Of a stretch of 60,000 nt of DNA, positions 21,264 to 31,482 are shown piece by piece. Position numbers and translations under genes: made by a program. The notes under the pieces are model-generated. The model worked only from the letters and a program-made list of their open reading frames with translations. It ran no database searches and was not told where the DNA came from. Origin of the DNA: Cryptomeria japonica (Eukaryota; Streptophyta; Pinopsida; Cupressales; Cupressaceae); NCBI RefSeq assembly GCF_030272615.1, contig NC_081411.1, forward strand, positions 153,131,971 to 153,191,970, in the 5' to 3' direction. The first letter of the stretch is position 1. Every line of letters starts with the position of its first letter.

Positions 21264-24200
21264 ATGGCATCTGGATCTTCAGATCTTACTTTTATTGCAA
21301 ATCTCACCATTTTCAAAGTCAAGGATAGGTTAAGACCAATATTTAAGGAGGTTCCTAAATTGCTAAACAGGAAGACTCTGTGGGAGCATTTTCTAGGGTT
21401 CCTGATGACGTAATGTATGTCAAAGATGTGAGGGCATACATTCATTACACCCTTGAGGATTTGGGAAATGAAGACATCAAAACCATGTATCAATCTACGA
21501 TACTGGGTGACTCTCGAACCATCAAACCAAAATTTAAAGCAATTGAGGATCTAGGGTTAACCAACATTCTATACATACCAGAATTCAAATATGAGGTTAT
21601 CAGATATGTTCTGAGCAGGGTTCACAACAAATTTATTTGGCTAGATAGGCCTTACATGATTATGAAGGAGGCAATTCAAGCTGTCACCGGCTTACCTAGG
21701 GTCGGACAAGAACCTGGTAAGAAAATTTCCAACACAGAGGTCAAAAAACTCACCAGTTCTACACTTGATAGCAGATCAATGAGGATAAGCACAATCACTG
21801 ACACACATATAAAGTTTGCAAGCATGATCATAGGTTACAAGGTAACTCAATCCAACCGATTGAATTATGTTGCTAGTTCATGCATTCATGCTACATATCA
21901 AAGGCTCAGGAATAATGTGAAGTATGATTTATGTGAGTGGATGAGGAGTGAGTTAATGTTAAACCTTTGAAAGATAAAGGGAATCAAGAAAGGAACTTTT
22001 AGATATGGAAACTTGATTGTTTGTTTAATGCTTTACTTCCTAAATGAGCTACTTGGTCTAGGGAAGAAGCATCAAGCTCATGACATACCAGTAGGTGTGT
22101 AGATCAAGGAAGCTATCACTGGTCTTGGTATTGACAGAGATGAGAAACTTTGGGGTTATTTTAAGACTTTTCAAGAAAACATGAGGCAAAGGGAGAGAAT
22201 TTTAAAGAACATTGTGGAGAAGTATTCCACCAATATCTATTTCATGGTAAAAACCAATGAAACTCTTATGGAAGTAGTTGAACCTAGGAAAATCTGGATT
22301 ACTAAGCTTGGATATGAAGTGGATGATAGCATTTTTGAAATATATGCAAAGATGTTGTTAGATGCCCCATTAGATGATAAGACAAAACATTTTGGTACAT
22401 TAGGAGAGAAGGCTCTTGAAGTGAAAACCAGTTTTAATAGGAAAAGAAGAGAGAAGAAAATAGAAAAGATGTTTGCATATGTACAAGATGTGATTTATAA
22501 GAGAGACACTCAACTGGGCTCTAAATCTAAACAGACAGCTAAACCAGTAGAGGTTGGTACTGCGGAAGTAAAGAAGCCACAAGTTCATATTTACCCTATC
22601 ACTTCAGACTCTAATCCTAAGGATAATGAACCTCTGGCTTTTAGAAGGGTACAAAGGAAGAATGTGGTAAAACCACTAGTAGACCAGAAGAAGGCAGAGC
22701 CTAGGAGGAGACTTGTCAGAAAGGCAACTAATCCTACTAAACCTCCACCACCGACAAGGAAGTCTATGCAAAAGAGGAAACCAACCACACCGACAACCAC
22801 AAACAAAAAGAAGAAGAGTGATGATACTGGAACCAGTAAGACCAAAATGACCTATGCTGAGATTATTGATGAAATTACAAAAGATGGAATATTGAAAAAT
22901 ATATCAAAGTATTATGAAGATTTAGAAGAGAATGAGAAAAATGAATTAGAAGAGGCTATTGTGTTGTATATAGACATTTATAAGAAAGCCTTAATTGAAA
23001 TTTTGAAGTAGATACCTTTATCCTTGTATAATAAACTTGAGGCTAGGAGACTTGACACTACCAAGAGAGATAGGGAGATCAAAGAAGTAGCACTTTTGGA
23101 ATTGTGTGGTGCTGTAAATAATGAGGAAATGAAAAGATGTATAGACACTGCAAATAGGATAGTCTTTAGTAGTAAATTTTGACAAATAAGCCTTATAATG
23201 GGGAGAGTAAATGAGACAAGTAAGGGATGGACCAAATTCTTTCAGAAAAACCTAGACTTTCTCACATCTCAAGAAGAATTTGCAAGGGAAACAACTTCCA
23301 CCATTCCTGACAAATCAAAAGGGAAAGGTATTTTGGGCAATTCAACTCCAGTTTTGACACAACTGATAGTAACTATAGATACTCAAACACAACCGGCAGC
23401 TAAGGAGAGTGTACAATCTGTACCAACATAGACCATTTTTGAGCAAGATAATGTATAGGACACTGAAAATTTTGTGGATAATACTCCACCGGCAGTAACC
23501 AACACTGTACCAAGTGGCAAAGCCACCAGTGCAATAGAGGTTGAGATAGATAAGGTAAAAGCCACTGAGTCAATACCGGCAGGTAAAACTGATTCCCCGG
23601 CAAAGGTTTTGGAAATTGACACTTCTTAGGTTGAGAAGAAATCTGTCTTTGAGTTGAGTCCAACTGAATTAATGATAATGGCTACTTAGAAATTACTGAA
23701 GGAAGGTATTGCAGATAAAGGATTAATTGATCAATAGGTCTCAGCATTGCATAGATTATTACCTAACTATCAGATTGAAGATGAAGCAAGCCCTTTTGGT
23801 AAGCTCAAGACTCTAACAAGGCACATCTCTAGCAATTTTCAATCTCTAAGGTGAATTGCAGACCGACAGGCTTTGGATAATTTCACAGCAACAAAAAGAA
23901 TAGCCTTTGATCAGCTTATAGAAACAGGGAAGAAGAAAATTGAGGATAAACTTATCCCTATTGAGGTTTGTTTAAAACAATGTACAAATATCTAAAGAGT
24001 GTGTTGTAACATATAAAGTCTTACAACTAATGTAGATAGTAGATTGAAGGAGTTATATGATAAGATGGCTAAAATTGCTAACTCTTTTATGGAGTGATTA
24101 CACTAACCACATCTGTTGATGGACAAATTTTGTCCTTGGAGAACCAATTTTTTTCTTTTGATAAGGAGAGAGATAAATCATGAGAAGAGCAAGAAATATA

Positions 24201-24362
24201 AGAGGATTGGTAAGTCCTAGACTAGATTCATTGGGTGTTCACAAGAAAGAGTGCATGGATATGATAGCTAAACCCACACTGAAAAATATCCAAGAGAAGG
24301 AAACACTTTCCAACTTACTAAGTGGACTTGCATCCATTTCCAATACTTTCAAATCCGGCTAG
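21264..24362 (+). pseudogene. LARD-E ORF2: large protein of unknown function
   Basis: It starts MASGSSDLTFIANLT; LARD-F ORF2 starts MASKIQDP. After a shift, a 196-codon block (21380-21970) reads SRVPDDVMYVKDVRAYIHYT, SRVHNKFIWLDRPYMIMKEA, ITDTHIKFASMIIGYKV, VKYDLCEWMRSELMLNL and, past one stop, RYGNLIVCLMLYFLNELLG. A 276-codon block (22181-23011) holds a helical segment, a very basic proline/threonine/lysine linker (TNPTKPPPPTRKSMQKRK) and an acidic helix. The remainder (23198-24362) is threonine/alanine-rich and then helical, with several stops. An intact protein would be about 1000 residues. No catalytic motif is recognised. The gene lies after ORF1 and before the PPT. Confidence 0.7.
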
Positions 24363-24617
24363 GATACATATCTTCAGTTATTACAAAAGGCATACCCAGA
24401 AATCCTGAAGATGACTAAGCTCCAGTGAAACTAACAGTATTCTTTTATTCTTTCAATTCTTTCACCGGTCTTTAGCATTAATGTCAAAGGGGGAGTATGT
24501 TCATATGTGAAAAATATTAGGGAAACACATTTCAGATGGAGTGTATTTCTTAGGGGGAGCATATCGGCAGGGAATCCATTTTTTACATGTGTTGCCATCA
24601 ATGCAAAAGGGGGATAT
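24363..24617 (+). other. LARD-E 3' non-coding region with repeated polypurine tracts
   Basis: Three purine tracts are present: ATGTCAAAGGGGGAG (24481-24495), TAGGGGGAG (24551-24559) and AAAAGGGGGATAT (24605-24617) touching the LTR. GTTGCCATCAATGCA (24591-24605) can pair with TGTCATTGATGTCAAC (24652-24667) inside the LTR. Confidence 0.75.
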
Positions 24618-24887
24618 TGTTGGAAATTGACACTCATTGGACTCATTTTGTTGTCATTGATGTCAACAAGATATGATGGAAGTCATAAACCGGCACTAGG
24701 AGGCATATACCGATAGTTACTGGCTTTGGAGCATTCAGGGCTACACTGGCAAAGACATCAATACTTCTTTGGAAGCCGACATCAAGGAGGATTTACTTAA
24801 ATCATTCTATAATTCATATTGACAAGGTCGACATTGAATATTGTAAATGTATTGTAAGTTGACATAAGGCATATCATTTGTAATAGG
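24618..24887 (+). repeat. LARD-E 3' LTR, left part
   Basis: It starts TGTTGGAAATTGACACTC after the PPT and matches the start of the 5' LTR. It is cut by solo LTR G at TSD ATAGG (24883-24887). The rest is 26672-26999. Confidence 0.85.
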
Positions 24888-26666
24888 TGATACTCTACAA
24901 AAAGGATTTAGAAAATCTATTTGATGGCAACACACACAAGAGCACAAGAAACAAACGTTAGTGTTAGCAACAAAAGATTATCCTAAACATGCATATCAAG
25001 AGAGACATTAAGCATGAAATAGAAAGCATACAAACATAGAATAGATAAACTATGCTCCTCCAAATGCTAATCAAGATGCTCATAGTTGCTCCTCCCTTGT
25101 TCCTCTCCTCTCCAAGTTCTACATGAGTGTAGCTCTCAGCTTTTAGCACTAGCCATGGATGCCATATGGAGATTCAAGATGGTTGAATATGATAAGAAAA
25201 TGCTATGCAAGTGTAGATAGTGATGCTATGAAAAAGCTCTATACTAATACCAGTATAACAACAATACTCTAATGTTTCCTTCTTTGCTTGAGGAGAAGGG
25301 TTCTATTTATAGAAGAAATGGGGAAATGAAGGGTTAAGATTGAGCAATCTTAACAAGGGTTAGGATTGAAAGATATTCAATCCATTTGAGACTTTCAACC
25401 CAATCCCATGTTGACAAGTGTCACCATGAGGAGGCTTGACAGGAGAGATAAGGAACATTGAATGCTTGAGGGGACATGATGGTTACCCTAGGGGGTTGGG
25501 TTAGGGTTAGGTTAATGGATATTCCTTTTATCAAAGGGATAAATGAATGTGAAAGGGTTAAATGGTTACCTTAGTCAAAGAAATAAATGCTTTGAAGAGA
25601 TCCATGAGTCAAAAGGATGGTTAAGTTAGAGGAAAGTCTCTAACCAAAGGTAAAAGGTGAGTTAACCATAAATGGTTGTGTAAGAGCCTTTAATGGTTTG
25701 GAAGACTTTAGGGGTTAACCATTTGAAGACATAAAGCCTTTAATGGTTATTGAAGACTTTGGATATTTTTGAGAAGTGACTTCCTTTTATTTAGGAATGT
25801 GACAATGATTAGGATAGGATTAGGCTAATTAGAAGGAGTTAGAAGAATCTAGAAGGGATTTAGGCATGCAAGTGGATTTTGTAGGAGAATGCAAGTGGGA
25901 GGAAGTTTGGGATTTTCAATTGAAATAAATTTTAAATAAATATTAATTTATTTATTTAAATGTGAATGTGAATTTTGGATTTTATTTAAATAAATCTTAA
26001 TTTATTTACATGAGAAAAAGGAAGATAAAGCATTAAATGCTTGAAGAATTTGGGGGAAACCATTAAAGGCTTAAGAAGACTCTAGAAGGAAGCCATTAAG
26101 TTTGAAGACTTTAAAGGAAACCATTAAAGGCTTAAGAAGACTCTAGAAGGAAGCCATTAAGTTTGAAGACTTTAAAGGAAACCATTAAAGGCTTGAGAAG
26201 ACTTTAAGGGAAGCCATTAAGTTTGAACACTTTAAGGGAAACCATTAAAGGTTTCAAGTGGGTGAGGATAAATAGGATTTTAAATAAACAATTTATTTAT
26301 TTAAAAAAGCTGTACAACTTGCATTTGTAGGAAAATGCAAGTGGGTGGAGGATAAAGGTGATTTAAATAAATGTTAATTTATTTAAATGTGAGAGATGGG
26401 ATTTTGGGGGATTTAAATAAATATTAATTTATTTAAATGTGAGAGAAGATTTAATTAAACAAATATGATTTATTTATTTAATTTATGGTTTGAATTTTGT
26501 TAAGTGAATTAAATCAAATAAATTGAATAATTTATTGAATTAATAGGAGAAGAGGGTTAAGATGAATTAATTAAATATTAATTTAATTAATTATTGATTG
26601 ATGATTAAATAATCAAATAAATACTAAATATTCATTTAATTAAGTGGATAGATTTATGTGGCTACA
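24888..26666 (-). repeat. solo LTR G (related to the TAT-1 LTR)
   Basis: The insertion is 1779 bp long with TSD ATAGG at 24883-24887 and 26667-26671. Both ends and several blocks match the TAT-1 LTR: an AGAGCTACAC...GGAACTTGGAGAGGAGAGGAACAAGGGAG-like block on the minus strand, the TATA box CTATAAATAGA (complement of 25301-25312), GGATTAGGCTAATTAG, and the AT-rich TTAATTAAAT end. It is longer than the TAT-1 LTR, partly because of a 61-bp tandem repeat. No internal sequence remains. Confidence 0.85.
26055..26254 (-). repeat. 61-bp tandem repeat inside solo LTR G
   Basis: Slightly more than three copies of a unit beginning GGAAACCATTAAAGGCTTAA. The first two copies are nearly identical and the third and the partial fourth have diverged. 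Confidence 0.85.
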
Positions 26667-26671
26667 ATAGG

Positions 26672-26999
26672 TATATAGGTCAGTCTGCTAGGTTATTTTT
26701 GTAAGGAAGTGAGACATATGAAATGTGTGCATATAGGAGAATATAGCAGAATTATATGATGCAAAATATATGTATGAAGATCATTTTGTATGCGAGTAGT
26801 ATATCATGCAATGATCTATAGATAGCTTGGAAAGTATTCTTGGAGGAGAAGAGATATCGGTAGCAGTTCAGAGTTTATGAACTGGTACACAACAGAACCA
26901 GAACTGGAACTCTATTTGGCATAGCAGATGCAATCTTCAGTTCATTCTGATAGAACACTGATTAACCCCCCCCCCTCTCAGTGTTCTTGGATCCCAATA
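26672..26999 (+). repeat. LARD-E 3' LTR, right part
   Basis: It resumes TATATAGGTCAGTCTGC as in the 5' LTR. It ends in a CACTGATTAACCCC-type box and GATCCCAATA (terminal CA changed to TA), followed by TSD GCATG. Confidence 0.85.
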
Positions 27000-27004
27000 G
27001 CATG

Positions 27005-28125
27005 TTGTATGAGAACAGTTTTAAATGGTTTTTCGCATGTCGAGATGACGATTTTTATCTTGGGAATGAGCAAGTTCATTGCATGTAATGTAAACCATGT
27101 GATGAGTTATAGTGTTCGATGAAACAATGATCAAGGAGCGGTTGAGGAGATATTGAATGATGTGCAGTGATTATTATGTAATCCAACAGTCATACTTGAA
27201 CCGATTTGTTTGTAATCTCTATGAGAGAATTAGGTTTTTGAGGAGTTACTGACCTATTGTTTTGTTGAAGAGTTGGCAATTTGTAGTTGAAAGTAAGAGA
27301 GTGTGGTTGTCAAACCAGATGATGTATCTGCAGTTTGTGTAAAGGCAGATAGGAGCATGAAAATGATCTGAACAAGCAAGTGTAGTGCTATTCAAATAGA
27401 TCAGAAAACCCCTATTATTTTCTAATAATTACAATAGTTAAATCCCCTAACCGGGTAAGCTCTAAAAAAAATTAGTGTTATTCAAATCCTCTAACAAGGT
27501 GGTCCATTAGCTTGGATTGCAAATCCTCTATCAAGGTTACTCCTAATAGGTTATTGCTTCTAATAGGGCATTATAGTCAATCCCTTAATTGGGGGGTCCC
27601 TAATAGGATCTGTTCTTAACAGGACTTTTGTAAATCTTTAACAGGCTTGTCTCCTAACCGAGAAAACTTTAGAAGAGTTCAGAATACTTGTGGGTATTCA
27701 TCCCCATCGTGGTTTTTCCCATTTGGGTTTCCACATCAAAATATTGTGTCAAGTCGTGAATGTTTTTGTGGTTATGCTTACTATGGTTGAATTGCTTAAC
27801 TGCTAAATTCACTTGGATATGTTATGTTAACCAGAAACAATCTGAGATATATTTTACTTATGTTAATAAAGTATTTGGATGTTTTGGTTAAAAGGTTTTG
27901 ATACTTTTAGAGTTATTTTACTGTTAGTCTGTTATAACAGTCAACCGGTTTAACTTATCAATATTATTGCATTTGAAGATCAATATTTAAACCAGTTAGT
28001 TTAGAGTTTGCATTGAGAGGTTGTTTTTGAGATTGGTGAAATTTTATGTCAATTTTCTGTCTATTGATTCACCCCCCCCCCCTCTCAGTAGTTGATCGGA
28101 TCCTTATTCTTTCATCATACCATCA
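27005..28125 (+). repeat. COP-C 3' LTR, right part
   Basis: It matches 11888-13011, including the CTAATAGGG / CTAACCGGG short repeats and the GATTCACCCC box, here with a 10-C run. It ends CCATCA, then TSD AGGTT. Confidence 0.88.
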
Positions 28126-28130
28126 AGGTT

Positions 28131-29228
28131 CAGTAGGAGCTTTCCATGAAAGAAGAAATGGACTCCTTGCGAAAAAATCAAACTTAAGAATTATGTAAAT
28201 TGCCTACAGGTAAAACGGCTTTACAAAACAAATGGGTTTATAGGATGAAAGAGGAAGATAGAGGTAAGAACATATTTAAATTCAGGTTAGCTGTCAAAGG
28301 ATCTGCACAAAAAAAGGGCATTGATTTTGCTGAAATTTTTCCTCCGGTTGTTAAGATGACTTCTATTCATATTTTTTTAAGTATTGTGGCTGCTGAAGAT
28401 TTACATTTGGAACATATAGATGTGAAAATCACCTTTCTCCATGCTTATTTGGAAGAGGAGATATATATGGAACAATCCCAAGGCTTTGAGGTCAAAGGTA
28501 AGGAGAAATTGGTGTGTAGATTGTAAAAGAGTTTATATATCTTGACACAAGAACCTCAGCAATGGTACTTAAAATTTGATAGTTTTATGGTTGAGAAAGG
28601 CTACAATAGGTGTAATTCTGACCATTGTGTTTATTATAAGAGGTTGGATAATGACAGATACTTTATTTTTTGTTTATATGTTGATGGCATGCTTGTAGCA
28701 GGGTCTAACATGGATCACATTAGAGAGTTAAAACAACAGTTAGCAAATTCATTTTCTATGAAGGGTTTGGCGGTGGCAAAACAAATCCTTGGTATAAAAA
28801 TTTGTAAATATGAGAAGAACCAAACATTGACTCTAACTCAGGTTGATTATGTTGAAAAGGTGTTGCAAAGATTCCATATGGAGAATGGAAAATCTGTCAG
28901 CACATCTTTGCTTAGTCATTTCTCATTGACTAAGGAAAATATGTCCCAAGACATAAGAGGAGGTAGAAAAAATATCCAAGGTACCATATGCTTTAATCAT
29001 AGGAAGTTTAATGTATGCCATGGTATGCATGAGACCAAATATTTCACATATTGTTGGAGTCGTAAGTAGGTATATGAGTAATCTAGGATTGGACCATTGG
29101 AATGCAATAAAATGGGTTCTCGGGTATTTGAGAGGTACATCCACTAAAAATTTATGTTTTGGGGGTTCAAATAATGATTTCGCAAGTTATGTAGACTTAG
29201 ATTTGGTAGGGCATATTGATGTTAGAAT
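28131..29228 (+). pseudogene. pol: COP-A reverse transcriptase
   Basis: This is the continuation of COP-A pol after COP-C: a MKEEMDSLRKNQT stretch, then LQNKWVYRMKEEDRG, GSAQKKGIDFAEIFPPVVK, LHLEHIDVKITFLHAYLEEE and IYMEQSQGF. After a stop at 28524 come QQWYLKFDSFMVEKGYNRC, the catalytic box LYVDGMLVAGSN (second Asp of YVDD changed to Gly) and AKQILGIKICKYEKN. It ends in the start of RNase H (DLDLVGHID), where solo LTR D is inserted. The Asp-to-Gly change alone would be expected to abolish polymerase activity. Confidence 0.88.
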
Positions 29229-29987
29229 CAATGACAACCCCAAAGATACTGAGAGGGGGGGTGAATCAGTGTCTAACTGATTAACATAATATTTATACTT
29301 ATTAAGAACTTTGCATCTCAAAACAATGTATTGGTAAATAAGAATTAATGCATCAAATAAGAATAATAGAGACAACATAGAGAACACACCATAACACATG
29401 ATTTTTAACAAGGAAACCCAGTGTGGGGAAAACCTCGGTGGGATTTGTGACCCACAATATTCACTCACTAGCCAATGAATAAATATTATTTACATGAGAG
29501 ACCTGCACATGCAGGAAGGGTAGCAGGCTAGAGCTCACTGCTCAACTTACAAAATGGATTATCAAAATCCAATACAATGTATTGCTTCAAATCAGCATCA
29601 ACTATGCCAGGTTCAGTACCAGTTTAAGCTCAGTCAATAACCAAAACCTTCGCTGTCAACTATATCACCTTATACAAAATTGTCTTATACTTATCATCTA
29701 TATTCCTCTCTCTCTCTCTCTCTCATATCAAAATGACCTATAAGATCTCATACATATATGAGTCTTTTACAATATGCCATGTTGGATTTTACAAGAGATA
29801 ATTACATTATAAAACAATAAACAAAGTTTATTCTATGTCAGCTTGAGTGTCAGTATGCATTGTTGTTGTTATCGGTGAAGTGCCTGTCGGTGTCGGTAAC
29901 TATCGGTGTTGGTAACTGTCAGTTGGTTGCCAGATGATTGCCAGTTGGTTGCCATCAATGACAACATCAACTATTCTCATAAGAGTG
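29229..29987 (-). repeat. solo LTR D (LARD-E-like LTR)
   Basis: Flanked by TAGAAT on both sides (29223-29228 and 29988-29993). On the minus strand it reads ACACTCTTATGAG, then TTGTCATTGATGGCAACC, and near its end CTGATTCACCCCCCCTCTCA. These are the same blocks in the same order as the LARD-E LTR. The expected terminal TG and CA are not visible, so a few end bases are lost or changed. A (CT)n run lies at 29707-29724. It interrupts COP-A RNase H. Confidence 0.7.
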
Positions 29988-29993
29988 TAGAAT

Positions 29994-30480
29994 GCCAAAA
30001 ATTGATACCAGGCGGACTACTATAGGTTATGTCTTTACTATAGGTGGGACAACGGTGAGTTGGATCTCCAAGTTGCAAAAGGTGGTTGCTTTATCCACCA
30101 CAGAGGCAAAGTATGTTGATGCAACAGATTCAAGCAAGGAGATGATATGGCTCAATATTTTATGGAAGAATTGGGCAAACAACAGGCTAACAATTATTTG
30201 TTTATGTATAGCCAGAGTGCCATTCATCTTGCAAAGAATTCTACCTTGCATTCAAAGATAAAACACATATAGTTGAGGTATCACTTCATTCGGTCAATAT
30301 TGGATGACGAACAATTAAGGTTGGAAAAGATTTAGACAGATAAAAATCTAGTGGACATGTTTACAAAGGTAGTGACAAGGGAGAAGTTGAGCTCCTCTTC
30401 AACATAAGTTGGTCTTCAAGATTGAAAACAATAAAATAGAATGGTAGGGTCCAAGGTGTTTCATTCTAGTGGAAGCTACA
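29994..30480 (+). pseudogene. pol: COP-A RNase H, C-terminal part
   Basis: Reads [20 protein letters not shown], then a [20 protein letters not shown] stretch and IWLNILWKN. After frame changes come remnants of the KTKHI.LRYHFIRS and LVDMFTK motifs to about 30400. The normal STTEAEY glutamate is replaced by lysine. Confidence 0.83.
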
Positions 30481-30499
30481 CGGTCAGCGGTGTTATGAT

Positions 30500-30558
30500 T
30501 GGTCTCCAAGTGGGAGAATGTTATTTTTTGGAGTCTGATAGGTCTCCAAGTGGGAGAT
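30500..30558 (+). other. COP-A duplicated polypurine tract
   Basis: GGTCTCCAAGTGGGAGA occurs twice: at about 30501-30517, and at 30541-30557 directly before the LTR. Each copy can fold as a TCTCC/GGAGA hairpin around AAGTG. Confidence 0.7.
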
Positions 30559-31028
30559 TGTTGTTATATGGAGCCTAATCATAGTCAGAGGCTACATTTT
30601 CTCCACTTTTATCGACACAATTTCCACCCAAATTATTCAATGGGGGTTTGGGGGTAGCACCTTGCGAGGCTCAAATGAATTTTATTATTTTATAAAGGTG
30701 TTGAGAGTTATTTTTTCTATTAGATGACATATTGTAATCTTATTTTTGTAACCGACATAAGTCTTGTTCAAATGACTAAGGGTTAGGGTTTTCTATAGAT
30801 ATTTCTATAGTATTTTGCAACGGTATTGAGTTGCAAGGGATTGTTGGTTGTAATCAATTTGATTAGCTAGATAATAATATTGGACTCTATGTTTGGTGGA
30901 TGTAGCCCGAGTTTGGGTGGACAACGTTAAAAATTGTCTCCTCACTCTTATTATTTTTTGTGTTTTTCATTCCACTGTATAACCTTTATTTGCATATAAT
31001 TGATATTTTTTGCATGCAATTCCTAACA
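30559..31028 (+). repeat. COP-A 3' LTR
   Basis: This LTR is 470 bp long with TGTTGTTATATG...CCTAACA ends and is the partner of 2284-2751. The B0 LTR resumes at 31029. Confidence 0.87.
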
Positions 31029-31351
31029 AGTCCGTATCCTTGGGTCCAATAGAGCCCTGCTTTGTTTCAGTATTAAGGTGTATGTTTCAAAAAATGAAGT
31101 GCGTGAAGGAAGCGTGTAGAAGATCAGTGTAGGCCGACTTGTTTCTCCTATTTTTGGTCGAGGCATGTTTTGGTAATGTGTTGATTCGAGTAGTGCATTA
31201 TTGTGTAAATCATTTGTGCTTGGCTAACATACCATCTTGGTATATATGTATATGTGTGTGTATGTGTATACATATACATATACATATATGTATATAAAGA
31301 TATATATAGATATATGTATATATAAAGATATATATAGATATATGTATGTAT

Positions 31352-31384
<33 letters not shown>

Positions 31385-31482
31385 CATATATGTGTATATA
31401 TATATATATATGCGCACACACACACACAGACACATATATATATATACATATATGTATAGATATATATGTATATATATACATG
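31029..31482 (+). repeat. B0 LTR, middle part, with TA/CA microsatellite
   Basis: AGTCCGTATCCTTGGGTCC and a GTGTAGGCCGACTTG stretch align with the LARD-B LTR just after the point where the left piece stops. From about 31238 it becomes a (TA)n/(CA)n microsatellite with TATATATGTATA, CACACACA and ATATACATA blocks. This is where the LARD-B LTR has TATATATATACATG. The block is split by TAT-1 at ACATG and continues at 50350. Confidence 0.72.

Larger units (their letters stand above)
18822..26999 (+). mobile_element. LARD-E: pol-less LTR element with ORF1 and ORF2
   Basis: The LTRs are 18822-19716 and 24618-26999 (the latter split by solo LTR G), with TSD GCATG at 18817-18821 and 27000-27004. The ends are TGTTGGCAATTGAC and GATCCCAACA (ATA in the 3' copy). 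Internal parts: perfect PBS, ORF1 (coiled coil and CCHC), candidate intron, ORF2 and PPTs. No pol motif is present in 4.9 kb. It is the best preserved of the three elements of this kind. It is inserted in the 3' LTR of COP-C, whose LTR start, PBS and PPT it resembles. Confidence 0.88.
11593..28125 (+). mobile_element. COP-C: Ty1/copia element (SIRE-like)
   Basis: The LTRs at 11593-13011 and 18528-28125 (split by LARD-E) begin TGTTGGCATTTGC and end CATACCATCA. The TSD AGGTT lies at 11588-11592 and 28126-28130. Inside are a tRNA-Met PBS, gag, protease, integrase, RT, RNase H and PPT in copia order. RT wording (FVDDIIFGG, FEMSLVGEIKKFIGLQI) points to the SIRE/Maximus side of copia. A solo LTR (I) lies just after the end of pol. 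It is the only element of this LTR style in the window with a full pol set. Confidence 0.9.
2284..31028 (+). mobile_element. COP-A: Ty1/copia element (Tork/Tnt1-like), multiply interrupted
   Basis: Two LTRs of about 470 bp (2284-2751 and 30559-31028), both starting TGTTGTTATATG and ending CCTAACA, enclose fragments of one copia polyprotein in the right order: gag 2837-3395, integrase C-terminus 10991-11592, RT 28131-29228 and RNase H 29994-30480. The gaps are filled by LARD-B, COP-C and solo LTR D. The C and D junctions are precise. The B junction has lost the rest of gag, protease and most of integrase. RT residues (LYVDGMLVAGSN, AKQILGIKI) resemble the Tork/Tnt1 lineage. No TSD is visible (GATCT before, AGTCC after). 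Confidence 0.82.
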
